64,000 bases of DNA, from NCBI RefSeq assembly GCF_033568475.1, contig NC_133123.1, positions 140,508,062 through 140,572,061 on the forward strand. Direction: 5' to 3'. Numbering within the stretch: position 1 is the stretch's first letter; each line of letters starts with the position of its first letter. This stretch comes from Henckelia pumila. Lineage: Eukaryota; Streptophyta; Magnoliopsida; Lamiales; Gesneriaceae. The notes beneath the pieces were generated by a model that ran no database searches, was not told where the DNA came from, and saw only the letters and a list, made by a program, of their open reading frames with translations. Positions 22,198-33,490 of the stretch are shown piece after piece. Made by a program: the position numbers and the translations under genes.

Positions 22198-24296
22198 TCA
22201 ATCGAGCAAATCAAAGGTGGTGAGGCCCGATCCTCCGCCGCTATGAAGATAAGGATGTTGATTAGCCGGGAGGCGTAACGCGACCATTTGATGACCTCCA
22301 TTCGTAAATCCAAGAACAGAATTATAGTCCCCTTCGTTATCAACTAATCCATAGTGTGGATCATCGTGTCTTGAATCCTAATATATGTAAAGCGCCACAT
22401 TTAAATCATAATATGATCTTATTTTATACAATATATGTAAATAGAGAATCCTAATATATGTAAAGCGCCACATTTAAATCATTATATGATCTTATTTTAT
22501 ACAATATATGTAAATAGAGAAATAAAATGTAAAAGGTTCGCTTACGAATTCAAGAAGTAGGTTTCTGTGAATATCTTCCACATTCCTTAACTGAAAATAC
22601 ACAAATAGTAAAAAAAAAAAAAAATGAATTAGGACTCAAAATCCTACAAAATCCTTCATATGACCAGAAGATGGACAAATGAAAATTATGCAATATGTAC
22701 ATACCTTTTTCTTGCCAGTCTCGATCTGGTTGCCGATAACTTTGTACTGCGATATTGGTTAAAGAAATTCTCAATTAGCACGGTTAAAGTATGTCAAAGA
22801 AATTTATGAAAAATATATATATATACATCCAGTACTCTTCTATTGTAAAGTATTGGGATCGATCGAACATCATTAAGACAGGATTTGGACTCTTAGAAAA
22901 TGAAAAATATAAAGATAAAATGCTTCTAATATATATATATATATATATATATGTTTAACAACATGTAATTTTATTTGTTCGAGTTCGCGGTACACTGGTA
23001 AATTATATATATCGTCTCTAGTTCATGTCCAAAGAGTACTATATATATCTGTGTAGATACACACACACATATATATGTATGATTCTGTAATAAAAGTATT
23101 TGCAGTCTATAGGTCGTAGCCAGCAGGCATTGCTTCTCCAAACGGAGCAAAGATTTTACATTTTTTTAGGCCAAATTTTGGATTTAATTGCCATCCTCAA
23201 TCAAGATTTAGAGAGTGTTTGCTATCACACACCAAAAAAAAGTGATTTTTGACGTTTGGCTTAAAAAATCAGTTTTGGGTGTTTCTCAAGCTCAACCTTA
23301 GAATCTGTTTAATTTAATTTAATTGAAATCCAAAAACTAGATATAGGATGATTTTGATTGTCCAAAATAATTCTACTAAATAGTTACTACAGTAATCTCT
23401 AATTTATCGAAATACTGTCAACTTTTGATTTTCACCATTTCTTTATATGATAAATTTAATAATTTCTAAAAAAACATAATTTTTTTTACAAACACTCTAA
23501 TCTCGTTCATTGGTAAAAATGAAACCAGATCCCTAGATTTTGTTAAGTTTTTTTAATTTTCTAATCATAAAAATAAAATCCAAGAAATTTACCTTTCTCT
23601 CGCGAATGACGTGCAAAGAGTTATGAATATCTTCAATAAGGTTCACAGTTTCATCGTAACCCAAATCATTCACGCTCTCTCCAATCCTTCGCCTGATTAT
23701 AGTTTAAACAACACGTTCAAAGATTAGCCAAGAAAATTGTCCAATTATATTCTAACAAGAAGAATTAACTCACAAACCTAATCTCGCATTTAAGATTTCT
23801 GTTAACATCCTTGAGCTTATTCAACTGCTGTTGCATTTTCTGCACATACAGATTTTTCACCACCAAAATTTAGATATTAACCCAAAGTTTTTAAAAATAA
23901 TCACAAATATTTTTAACACAAAACAAAAAAACCTCATATTGAGAGCTCCAGAGATCAACCCCAACAGCCTTCTGATACTGATCGAACAACTGCTTTGTTC
24001 TAAAAAAAAAAAACCAAGAAAACAAATTAAGAAGCCCCACAAACATATATGTATAAAATAAAGAATATATTAATTAATTCCTTTCAAGAAACAAAAAATG
24101 TTACGTACGTGAAAGAGGGGCTGATGTACTCGTGAAGCTTCTGAGTACTGGAGATCATGATAATGGAAACCTTAGCATCACAAAGAACAGTAAGTTCCTG
24201 CGCTTTCTTGAAAAGCCCATTTCTTCGCTTGGAATAGGTCACCTGCCTGTTCGTTTGGTTCTCTATTCTCTTGATCTGGATCTTACCACGAGCCAT
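22198..24296 (-). CDS. DEF: AP3/DEFICIENS B-class floral MADS-box transcription factor
   Basis: Specifies petal and stamen identity as a heterodimer with a PI/GLO protein. Seven exons on the minus strand: 24109-24296 (188 nt), 23933-23999 (67), 23778-23839 (62), 23593-23692 (100), 22705-22746 (42), 22546-22590 (45) and 22198-22377 (180). These are the exon sizes expected for AP3 genes. The product has 227 residues. The MADS domain ([19 protein letters not shown]) covers 1-57 and the K domain lies in exons 3-6. The PI-derived motif ([16 protein letters not shown]) is at 177-192, and the C terminus [10 protein letters not shown] (218-227) is a euAP3 motif. All junctions keep phase and no stop interrupts, so the gene appears functional. 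Intron 4 holds a MITE, and a 73-bp tandem duplication copies the last splice acceptor. Upstream is a perfect CArG box. Confidence 0.97.
22373..22519. repeat. 73-bp tandem duplication spanning the exon 7 acceptor of the DEF gene
   Basis: Two head-to-tail copies (22373-22445 and 22446-22519) are nearly identical; the only mismatch I see is ATCATAATATG versus ATCATTATATG. On the transcribed strand each copy ends in TATTAG/GATTC. The real acceptor is therefore duplicated 73 nt upstream inside intron 6. Confidence 0.85.
23211..23498. mobile_element. MITE in intron 4 of the DEF gene
   Basis: Starts GAGAGTGTTTGCTATCAC and ends TTTTTACAAACACTCT, giving short inverted ends AGAGTGTTTG/CAAACACTCT of the kind seen in hAT-like plant MITEs. 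A clean target duplication was not found. It explains much of the size of intron 4. Confidence 0.5.
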
Positions 24297-24600
24297 ATTC
24301 TTTATTTTCTTTTCCTGCTACCTAGCAACCTCTGATTTTTTAATTGGAACAAGAATTTTAAGAATGAATCATCTCTGTTAGGAAAGCCGAGTGGGTATTG
24401 AAGTTCCCCATGTTGCCATAAATGGAAATTTTAGCTAAAACGGTGAAAAGGGTTAGCAGAAGTTGATAAAGTAATTTAAGAATCAGTCAATTTTTGTCAC
24501 CACTCACCACAAATACACAGTAGCACGTACTGTTTTTAAAGTTGAGAATAACTATTCATTCATTACGAGGGCCAGAACCAATATTAAGAGGGCCTTGATA
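24297..24600 (-). promoter_or_regulatory. DEF promoter region with a perfect CArG box
   Basis: CCATAAATGG at 24416-24425 matches CC(A/T)6GG exactly and lies 120 bases before the ATG. AP3/DEF promoters are known to carry CArG boxes through which the B-class heterodimer maintains its own expression, so the same autoregulation is likely here. No clear TATA box was assigned. Confidence 0.6.
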
Positions 24601-27440
24601 AAGCCCAAATGAGTGGCGGCCCACTTCTTCCTGTCCAGTGTGATTGAAGTCCAACAAAAGGCTCGCCCGCCCGCCGAGATCATGAGAGCTTTGGGCTATA
24701 CCCAACCCATTGATATATATATTACATTACATTAAATTAAATACGATAGATAACATGTGAGATATATAAGTCCCCACACCAAATCAGACAATGTGATTCG
24801 CAATAAAGAATCTGAGATGAAGACAAATATATTCTTAATTTTGTATATGTTCCTCATGATTTCAACATCGAATTATTGTACCTTTTAATTTAATTCGAAA
24901 GTAATGTTTAAATTTGTTTTGTTTTTAATTGATTTGCATGACATTTAAATGTTTATATACTAGGTTTTTAAGGCATTAAATTATAATTGAAGATGTTAAT
25001 TAATTTATATATGCAAACAAATTAATTAATTAATAATTTAAGAAATGAAAAAAAAAAAAAAAAGACATCGTACTAGTGGAATAGACGTTAATTTTTGGTT
25101 TAATAATAATAATTATAATAGTTGAAATGATGGAATGGAGAGGGTCAACCCGGCATCAAAGGTGAATATTGTACGCAGGGCTCGAGGATGGGATCCATGA
25201 AATTAAGTACTGTCACACCTTCAATTATTCATTCTGGCTTTTTCTTCTGTTTTGGTCATTTTTCCATCATATATATTTTTCTTTATTTTCCGCCACACTA
25301 AATATATATTTATTAATTAATTCACATAAGAGTCTACCTAGCTATATATGCATTTTATTTCAAATGATATGACTCGAATTAATACAATTTAAAAGTGAAT
25401 TTGTATCCAGGGTTTAAGCCAATCATATGCGAAAGATTTTGATTCATCCGTAAAACAGTAAAAAGAAGAATCAACGGGTAGAAATTAAAATGTACAAAGG
25501 GGTCGAATAGTGAGGGGGAAAAAATAAAGGAAAAAGAAGAAGAAGAAGAAGCTCCTCGGGCCCCTAAAACAGACGTACGCGATTTTATGTTATGATTTAA
25601 TTTGGGGCACCATATTATTGAGAAAATGTTCCCTATTATATATTTAATTCATTCATAATATATTTTAAAAACAAAAACAAAACAAAACAAATTGGTTGAT
25701 TGTTGTCACGAATTGGGGACATCTCACGTGTTCATTCAGGAAAAGTTCTTTAATTATTTTATAAAATGTTTTGTCAATGCCCGTTAGAGAATATAAAAAA
25801 GAAAAAAAGAAATTAAGCACCAAATAATTGCCAAGTGATAAAATGTTAAATTTTGTAAAGAGAAATTCGTAATCACTTTTTTTACAAAATATATTTGTAA
25901 ACACTGTCTGTATATTCATATATCATTTAATTTAACCCTTTAAAAGGGCTACCTTTTCATTTTTTTAATTCAAATATATATGTTTCTGCAAGGTCAATTT
26001 TCATTTTTTTTTTTGGCAAACGACTTTACATAATTTCACCAATCGCAAAATATTTACACCAACATAGCGAAGCATTTTACTCCTATAGATCTTGTTCTTA
26101 ATCGTTTTGCTTGTGGGCCTTGACTGGGCCTATACGTTCATTTAAGGATTTTTTTTCATTTTTTTTTTAAAAAAAAGCAATACACGTCCTTTTTTTAAAA
26201 AAAAAAAAAAAGCAACACAATTCTAACCACATATATAAATATGTCCATTATTTATCAACTTTTGGTCATATATTTTGTAATTTAATGTGTATTAATTAGT
26301 CGCACATTTAAATTAAGGTGACGAAACATATTTTATAACCACCAAAGTATGAGCTAATAATTTTTTTAAATATTATGTGTGCTAATAATAAAATAGTATA
26401 AAAATATCGAAGATATTATAAATTATGCAATAATAGGATCGATGATTTCTATCACAGCTTATTTTTTTAGTTGTTTCTTATAATTTATTATTGCTTCTTT
26501 GACGTTGCATCAGTTAGGTTTTAATGTCCTATCCGATGGATAGGAAGGTTGACCTCTGAATAGGACCTATATATACATCTACTAATCCCATAACTTTAAT
26601 ATTAAAATTTTCTAAATTTAAAACTATTAATTAATTAGTTGTAAACAAATTAAAATTGGTATCACAAGTTCACAATCAATTAAAAGTTAAATGGTTGGGG
26701 AAATATGCAAGAATCATATGGGAATTAATACAAGGCATGCACTTACAAAACGATCGAATATTGCTTATTATTGCTGGTATAAATTTATAACAATAGTACT
26801 AAATGAAATTTATATATTTAATAAATTATATAACATATTATAAATCAAGCATGTACTCAATTAAATAGTCATACTAAATTAGATTTTCATATGTAAAAGA
26901 GTATTAATGTGATTGAGTGTGACGTTTTGAACAGGGCAAAAAAAGCTTAATGATACAATACAGGCTGATTAGTCAGTGAAGAAAGATTTGGCTACTAAAT
27001 ATAGCTATCAACTTTGTTTCCTCATTTGGTTAATTGCCTTAATCTGTTTATTTGAATCGAGACTTTTTCCCCATAAACAATAATTTTTATATTTGACGGA
27101 GACTTTTTTCTATCGTTTCACGAGTTAATTTTGTTAAACGATATTTGTTTCGACTCGACTCATGAAAAATTATTATTTTTATATCACAAGTCTTACTTTT
27201 TACTACATATATAAATCAGTTTGATCATCTCACAATAGACTTACTATTTATGTTATCATATATGCCCCTAATTAAGTTGTCATGGAAAGTATTTAATTCA
27301 AATTAATGGAATTTTAAGGCTGATGTATGGCACTTTTTCTACATACATATATATATTCATGATTTTATCTACGAAATTCTGATTTAAGATTTTAATATAA
27401 ATAAATAAAGTATTTAGAGTTTCCAATTACCAAGCGTGGA
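24601..27440. other. Spacer between DEF and SHI genes
   Basis: AT-rich, with simple repeats (poly-A near 25045, GAA near 25535) and scattered short palindromes. No coding region or element could be supported. Confidence 0.5.
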
Positions 27441-27449
27441 TATTATTAT

Positions 27450-27720
27450 TGGAAACAATTGTTTCAGATAAGAAAAATAAGACAATAGAGCCGCGTGTTT
27501 TCCGGTACAAGAACAAGCTGGAGATGTATAAAAGCCGTTGGATGAGTAGTGATCAAGGGCTGGGATTGAATCCGTTTGCCATAAATTTTTTGTTTTCCTA
27601 AATATCTGAAATTTGATTTAAACTTCGAGGGAAAGTGGATGTGTGTTTATGTCTTAATTGAGGTTGCAGGGGGCTGGCGGCGGCGTTTGCAGAGCTGTGG
27701 CTTCGATGTATCAGAGAAAA
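27450..27720 (+). promoter_or_regulatory. GC-richer island with GCC-box-like motif, upstream of the SHI gene
   Basis: Stands out from AT-rich flanks. It contains GGCGGCGGCG at 27676-27685 (reverse complement holds GCCGCC) and TGTATAAAAGCCG near 27536. SHI/STY family promoters in Arabidopsis share a GCC-box-like element bound by DRNL-type AP2/ERF factors, so this may be the equivalent site about 1.2 kb before the start codon. It could also be an upstream non-coding exon. Confidence 0.35.
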
Positions 27721-28057
27721 TTTAGAATGACATTTTAGTATATTTATTGAAAAATACGTCAAAATTTTAGTTTTTTTTTTAAAAAAGAAATATGTTAAAA
27801 AATTTCCTCAAAAACATGAAAATGTTATTCTCAAACTTTTTTTTAACACATTTGAAAATTATAGTTTAAATAAATTGAAAATTTTCAGTTATTGAATCGG
27901 GACACTCAAACTCATGATTAAAAAATATCATAAATTTTACATATATCATAATTTTAAACATTAAATTTGACTACTTAAAATCTAATTGATCACCTCTATA
28001 TTTTGAATTTGTGTCTCAATTCAAACTCTCTCACACACACACACACATATATATATA

Positions 28058-28201
28058 GAGTTCTTTTATGGTGCCCAACATTATATGCTCACTTCATGCC
28101 CACCATGTATAAGTCAACTCATTTATTGTACCGATCAACTCATCTATTGTACATGGTGAACATGAAGTGGACATATAATGTTAGGTACCATAAAAAAACT
28201 C
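28058..28201. mobile_element. MULE-type fold-back MITE, copy 1
   Basis: 144 bp, with ends GAGTTCTTTTATGGTGCCC and GGTACCATAAAAAAACTC. Most of it is one hairpin containing CCACCATGTA and TACATGGTG in opposite orientation. Flanks are TATATATATA on both sides, compatible with a 10-bp target duplication but inside a TA repeat. It is the same family as 35700-35854. Confidence 0.75.
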
Positions 28202-28760
28202 TATATATATATATATATATATATATGAAACTCCCAACATACCGCCGTTTTTCGGTGTTGGATAACCACAAATTAATACATGTAACATCTAACTAGCTGA
28301 GATTTAGCTATCTTTAATTTGATAGGTGGAAATATATATATATATATATATGAAATATATCAAACATAATAAAATATTTAAACCGTGAATATTTAATATA
28401 TGAACACGAATAATATATCATATTTCAACTGTGTAGAAATTCAAATTCCCCGAGATTTTTGGTCTGGAAATTAAAAGGCTGAAAACAGTAGAAAAAAACC
28501 TTGTCAAATGACAAACGCGCACTCACACACACACACACAAAAAAAAGACGCAGTGTGTCAGCACAAAACACTCGTCCAAATGCGCCCATTCTCCGCGCTA
28601 GCTACGTACGATACGAGTTTTTATGCACAGAAAGAAGCAACTTAGTGAAGTGAACCCCCCATTAATTATCTACACAAATCAACCCACCCAAATTTAAAAC
28701 ACACTCATTCACATTAATGGATATATATATTTTCTTTACTACTTTTCCATGGTAAAGTAG
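28202..28760 (+). promoter_or_regulatory. Proximal 5' region of the SHI gene
   Basis: Contains TA and CA microsatellites (28202-28226, 28332-28351, 28521-28540), then less repetitive sequence including CTAGCTACGTACG. The promoter is presumed to lie here; no convincing TATA box was picked. Confidence 0.35.
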
Positions 28761-28865
28761 ATGGGAGTTCTTGATATTGCTATGGACTACTGTTCTTCCA
28801 AATTCATGAGATCATTAGAATTAGCTTATAATAGATCCGGAAAATGTCTGGGTTTTTCTCGTTAG
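28761..28865 (+). CDS. Upstream ORF overlapping the SHI start codon
   Basis: A 34-codon frame starting [10 protein letters not shown] and ending 22 bases into the main coding sequence, in a different frame. If it lies in the mRNA, scanning ribosomes would meet it first, and because it runs past the main ATG it should reduce SHI translation. Whether the peptide is conserved is unknown. Confidence 0.4.
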   Translation: MGVLDIAMDYCSSKFMRSLELAYNRSGKCLGFSR

Positions 28866-30128
28866 TTGGAAAGGAGCAGCTCCACAAGGATACCAACAGT
28901 AGTAGCTTTTTCCTGTTCAAAAACGAAGAGATCTACAACAAGGGTTTCGACCTATGGCAGCAGTATCATCATCTGCATCATCATCATCACGATTTTCAAG
29001 ATGTGGACTTCTCTGTTAATGCTGCAGCTCCATTAAGTGGTGATGATTCTTCGAGTTACAGTTATAGATCAGCATCAGGGTTTCGGGTGACGAGGCCGGG
29101 TAGTAAAGGTAAATTAGGTGCCAACGCGGGAATGAACTGCCAAGATTGTGGGAACCAAGCTAAGAAAGATTGCTCCCATTTGAGATGCAGGACTTGCTGC
29201 AAGAGCCGTGGCTTTTCTTGCCAAACCCATTTGAAAAGCACTTGGGTTCCTGCGGCTAAACGACGAGAGAGGCAGCAGCAGCAGCTCATGGATCGCCAAT
29301 TGCTGACTACTGTAGGAGCTGGGGAGGATCCCAAACGCTTGCGAGAGATTAACCCATCCGCCGCCGACGGAAGAGGTTCGACGACTTCCGCCCTTGCTTG
29401 TGCAGCTACTACTTCACGTTTTCCGGCTTCCACACAAGGTGATGTTAATTGGTTTTTCTCTCTATATATATATATATATATAGATTAAAGGGTGTGAAAA
29501 GTTAGTAGAAATAGATGCAGGGTTTGCTAAACAACTCTATTATACGATCTGCAACATGACAGGTGCAAGTGCTACATATATATGTATACAACATTTTATA
29601 TAGTTTGCGTGTCGTGAATGAAATCCAACCACCACTTTTAATTCTCTACTGTTGCTGAGTAAAAATGACGCTAGAACAACATATATATATATATATTTTG
29701 AATCAAGATTGTTGCTTTTTCTTTGGGTTCATTTTGGTCAATGGCCCTCTTATGTTCTGATAATAATAGTTTCTTCCTTGCTAGGGTTTGACTTTGGACA
29801 CTTTCCACCGGAAGTGAATTCCCCAGCTGTGTTTCGATGCGTAAGAGTGAGTGCAATGGATGATGCGGAGGAGCATTTTGCTTATCAGACCTCTGTTAAC
29901 ATCGGAGGCCATGTTTTTAAAGGAGTTCTTTACGATCAAGGCCGCGAATTCCGGTACCCTTGTGGTGGTGGGGATCAGGCGGGATCTTCCGGACAACTGC
30001 AGCGGCTTGATCTCATCGCGGCCACGACAAGCCACCCGAATGTCACCATTCTTGATCCTTCCATTTACCCCACGCCCATGAATGCTTTTCTGGCGGGTAC
30101 GCAATTCTTCTCACCACCGAGACCTTAG
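28844..30128 (+). CDS. SHI/STY (SRS) family zinc-finger transcription factor
   Basis: Nuclear activator that in Arabidopsis promotes auxin biosynthesis genes and gynoecium and stamen development. Two exons, 28844-29438 and 29785-30128, joined in phase 1, give 312 residues. The N terminus has [20 protein letters not shown], a motif of SHI proteins, followed by a His-rich run. The RING-like C3HC3H finger spans residues 99-129 ([28 protein letters not shown]) with basic residues after it. Exon 2 encodes the [11 protein letters not shown] segment and the IGGH dimerisation signature at about 238-241 ([17 protein letters not shown]), ending in a FLAGTQFF motif. The intron starts GTGATG and carries a TA repeat. 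The member within the family (SHI, STY or SRS5-like) is not resolved. Confidence 0.95.
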
Positions 30129-33100
30129 GAAGTTGAATTTGCCACTCTTTTGATGATTCGGAAGGTTAAATTGCATGTTTTCTATCTAACTAATTGAACC
30201 ACAAGAGAGTGTACTACGTTTGAGCATTGAATGTATGGAGAATTAATCCCGTGAATTTGATTAATATTCATGTTTAGTAGTGTTTTTTTTTTTTTTTTTG
30301 CTTGTTCGAATTTCTATTATGATTTTGTGCATATGGTTCATTAAATAATATTTATTTTCTCTGGTGTTATCGATGACCTTTTGATGTGGAAGGATTTGTT
30401 TTGTTATTTTGTGCAACATTTGGATGCGTGCATTTCGCATGTTCCATGTTTTTGCATCATTCTTTGGGGTGTTTTTTTTATTCTTCGTTGCCCTTTTGTT
30501 TTTGTGTTGGTTTTGAACTCGATGAAGCCTTTTTCCCTCATTCTACGTATGTTAATTCAACCCATATATATCATTTTTCCCTACTCTTTTGTAAAATAAT
30601 TGAATAATAAAGTGCTCATGATCTTTTTTGTATATTTTAACTTTATATATTAACACGCACACAGCACACTGCATATACATGAATTGTGTTATTATTTTTA
30701 TAATAGTTTGAATTATATTTGGTGAGCATATATTAGCTATCTATATAAATTCTATTTGAAATTAAGTTATAATTAATTATTTGCTGCATAACTTCATCAA
30801 ATTATTTACAACATTTTGTATGAGTAAGAAAAATAAGAGAGATCGAGCAGAAATGTAGTATGGGCATGCAGGACTGGAGTGCTAGGATCTTGCATGCTCA
30901 GTTTAGCTAAAAGACTAGAACTAAAATGAACTTCATGTCCACTTGTCCAGCCAAGTCTTTTCATTCATTCAGTTGAATTCAAATGTCTCATTTTTCAAAA
31001 AAAAAAAATACAAATAAACTATGAATATTTCTCTTTAACCATGCTCATCCTGTGGTAAAATTGTTACATGTAAATTCATATATTCCTTGTTTCGATACAT
31101 TAAATTGTCAAATTGTGGTATTCATCCCATAAGTTGTCTCAATCATATGTCGGTAGAGTGCTGACTCGATAACAAATGTTAGTGACATAACTTCTGGACA
31201 TATATCAGACAATGCTTTGCAAGCATGCATGCATGAGTTCCGATTAACAAAATAAAAGATAAAAATACTAACATGTATTTCATTCACCTTGGAAACATTT
31301 TTATTGTTTACAAGTGTAATAAAACGTAAATAATGTGTTTCAATAAGGTTTTCTAAAAATATTTTTCATTTTTTATATAATGTTTTCAAGTATAATTTTC
31401 AAAGTACAATTAAGAAGTGGTTTTTGATGTTTTCAGAATAAACTTCATTTCAGCTCTAAAAACGTGTTTTATAGCATAGTTGGGAAACGTCTTTATATTC
31501 TTAAAAAAACTTTTAAAATCTTTTATAAAAATTTTATATATAAAAAACACTTTAATGTATTCGTTAAAACGGAGTCCAACTTACAGGATTTTACTAGATT
31601 TGACTAGTTAAAAAATCGATAATTTATTTGATGATTTTGGTAATTTTCTCTATGATTGTTATTCAAGACTCAAGAGCACCATTCCAACATTTTTTTAAAA
31701 AAAAGAAAGAAAGAAAGAAAGAAAAAAAACTTGTTTGCCTTAATATAATTTGGCACATATGGGTTTGAAATACGAAAAGAAACTATTGGAAGCTGGGGAA
31801 TTTAAATGCTGATGCTTGTGTTTCTGCAAGTATATATATAAATGCATGCAGGTTATAAATAGGAATGGATGTAAATACTGCTGTAGTGTAAAGTACACAC
31901 AATATGGTAAGATTAAAGTTGATTTCTCAAAAGGCTCGTAGGTATTGAGCCATGTGTTCGAAACAGAGAAAATTCGGAACTTTAACTATATGTATTTGAA
32001 ATTTATGCAACTTTCCGAAAGTAAAATAATCAAGAGACTTTTAACATATACACACATATATATAGTACTAACTCCTATGCATGCATTTCGTGTGTACCAT
32101 AATTATAGAAATATTTTTTATTGTGTATAACATGTAAGTATTATATATTATATTAAAGTTAAAATGTGTGAATGGGAAATTATGATATTAAGAAAAAAAG
32201 CTTCACGAAAAGTTAGTTATACTAAGCCCTAAGGTCTCTAATTACTTTATTAATAATATATATACATATGTATGTATGTGTGTGTAAATACGTGTATGTA
32301 TCTGTTCTTAACCAAGAAACAACACATATTGTAGTTTTTGTATGATCTTTTTTCTGTGATTGTCCCCCCATTCTGCATTACTTTTTTTAAATGTATGTGC
32401 AGTAATTGTTTGCTTCAATTAGAATCTGCTGCATGGATACTCTCAAACTGGGACAAGTAGCGAAGTGAGGGATCTATTTCTTTTTTTGGTATACTTGTAC
32501 TATAATGAAATAAATTCTACATCGTCAATATTTTGGGGATGAACATTACTTACGGAGAGGATTTTTTTTTTTTTTTTTTTGTCTTTTTGATAAACCAAAG
32601 TTTTAGCAGATCCTAAGCTTAAGCTAATGGTCCTATATTAGTGTATCTTGGATACAAATTAATTATAATTAATTAACCACAGTTAATTTTAGCATATCAA
32701 TATTACTGATTCGGGCATTGTTCTTGTACCCCACTGGTCAATGAAATTAATTAATCTATCTAATTAACGAATTTATATTTTTGAACAATGAGGTTGCGTT
32801 AATATTTATGATTTTTATTCATTTTATGGGAAAATAAGGTTTCAAGGGAAAGATGTCTTATAAGTTATAACTATGCTAGTACTCTTTTGTCGGCAGAGTT
32901 ATTGGGCCTGAACACAATATATATTCTCGTCCAAAAAAGTCACTCGTTATTTCATATTAATGTTCGAATTCAGTCCTTATAGTTATAGTTATAGTTATTA
33001 TGAGTCGGGTTGAATGGTATAAGATTCATACCATGAATTTTTTTTTTTTTTTTAGTTTTTAATAGTAGAACATAAAAAAAAAAAAAAAAAAAAAAAACAT

Positions 33101-33230
33101 TTAAACGGGTGGGGGGAAATTATCCAACAAAAGTATGTTTTACATAAAATCACAAATTCACAATCATATTTTATCTTAAAATTAAAAGTAATAATATATT
33201 TGATAGTTTATGAGAATTTTCAATTTCGTT
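30129..33230. other. Spacer downstream of the SHI gene
   Basis: 3' UTR followed by AT-rich sequence with poly-T, AAAG (31700-31725) and long poly-T/poly-A runs (32565-32580, 33035-33100). No gene recognised. Confidence 0.5.
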
Positions 33231-33234
33231 TTTG

Positions 33235-33490
33235 AAAGGGAGAACGATATTTTGGTTTTGTAACTTGCATTTTTTTTTCTTTTGGTCTTGTTGTAAGTTA
33301 ATTATCACGTGCATTGTTTTTATTTGCGTGTGGTACTTTATCATAGTAAAACTGGCGCAATACTGAAAATAATAACGTGACATCGAAAAAAATAGTGTCG
33401 TGATGGTGTTACTGACATGTCTGATGTCACGTTAGTATTTCGATGAAAAATGACTAAAATTGGAAAAATTATTGGTTAATTGACTAAAAC
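33235..33490. mobile_element. Relative of the 2839-3125 fold-back element
   Basis: Shares ATATTTTGGTTTTG, the core AACGTGACATCGAAAAA and a downstream inverted GATGTCACGTTAGTATTTCG. Diverged; ends not defined. Confidence 0.5.

Noticed and set aside
22910-22953. TA-rich repeats in DEF introns as a CRISPR-like or regulatory array
   Set aside because: Plain dinucleotide microsatellites without spacers; common in plant introns.
31140-31180. tRNA-like string GTCGGTAGAGTGCTGACTCG
   Set aside because: No matching acceptor stem, anticodon arm or box B at the right distance.
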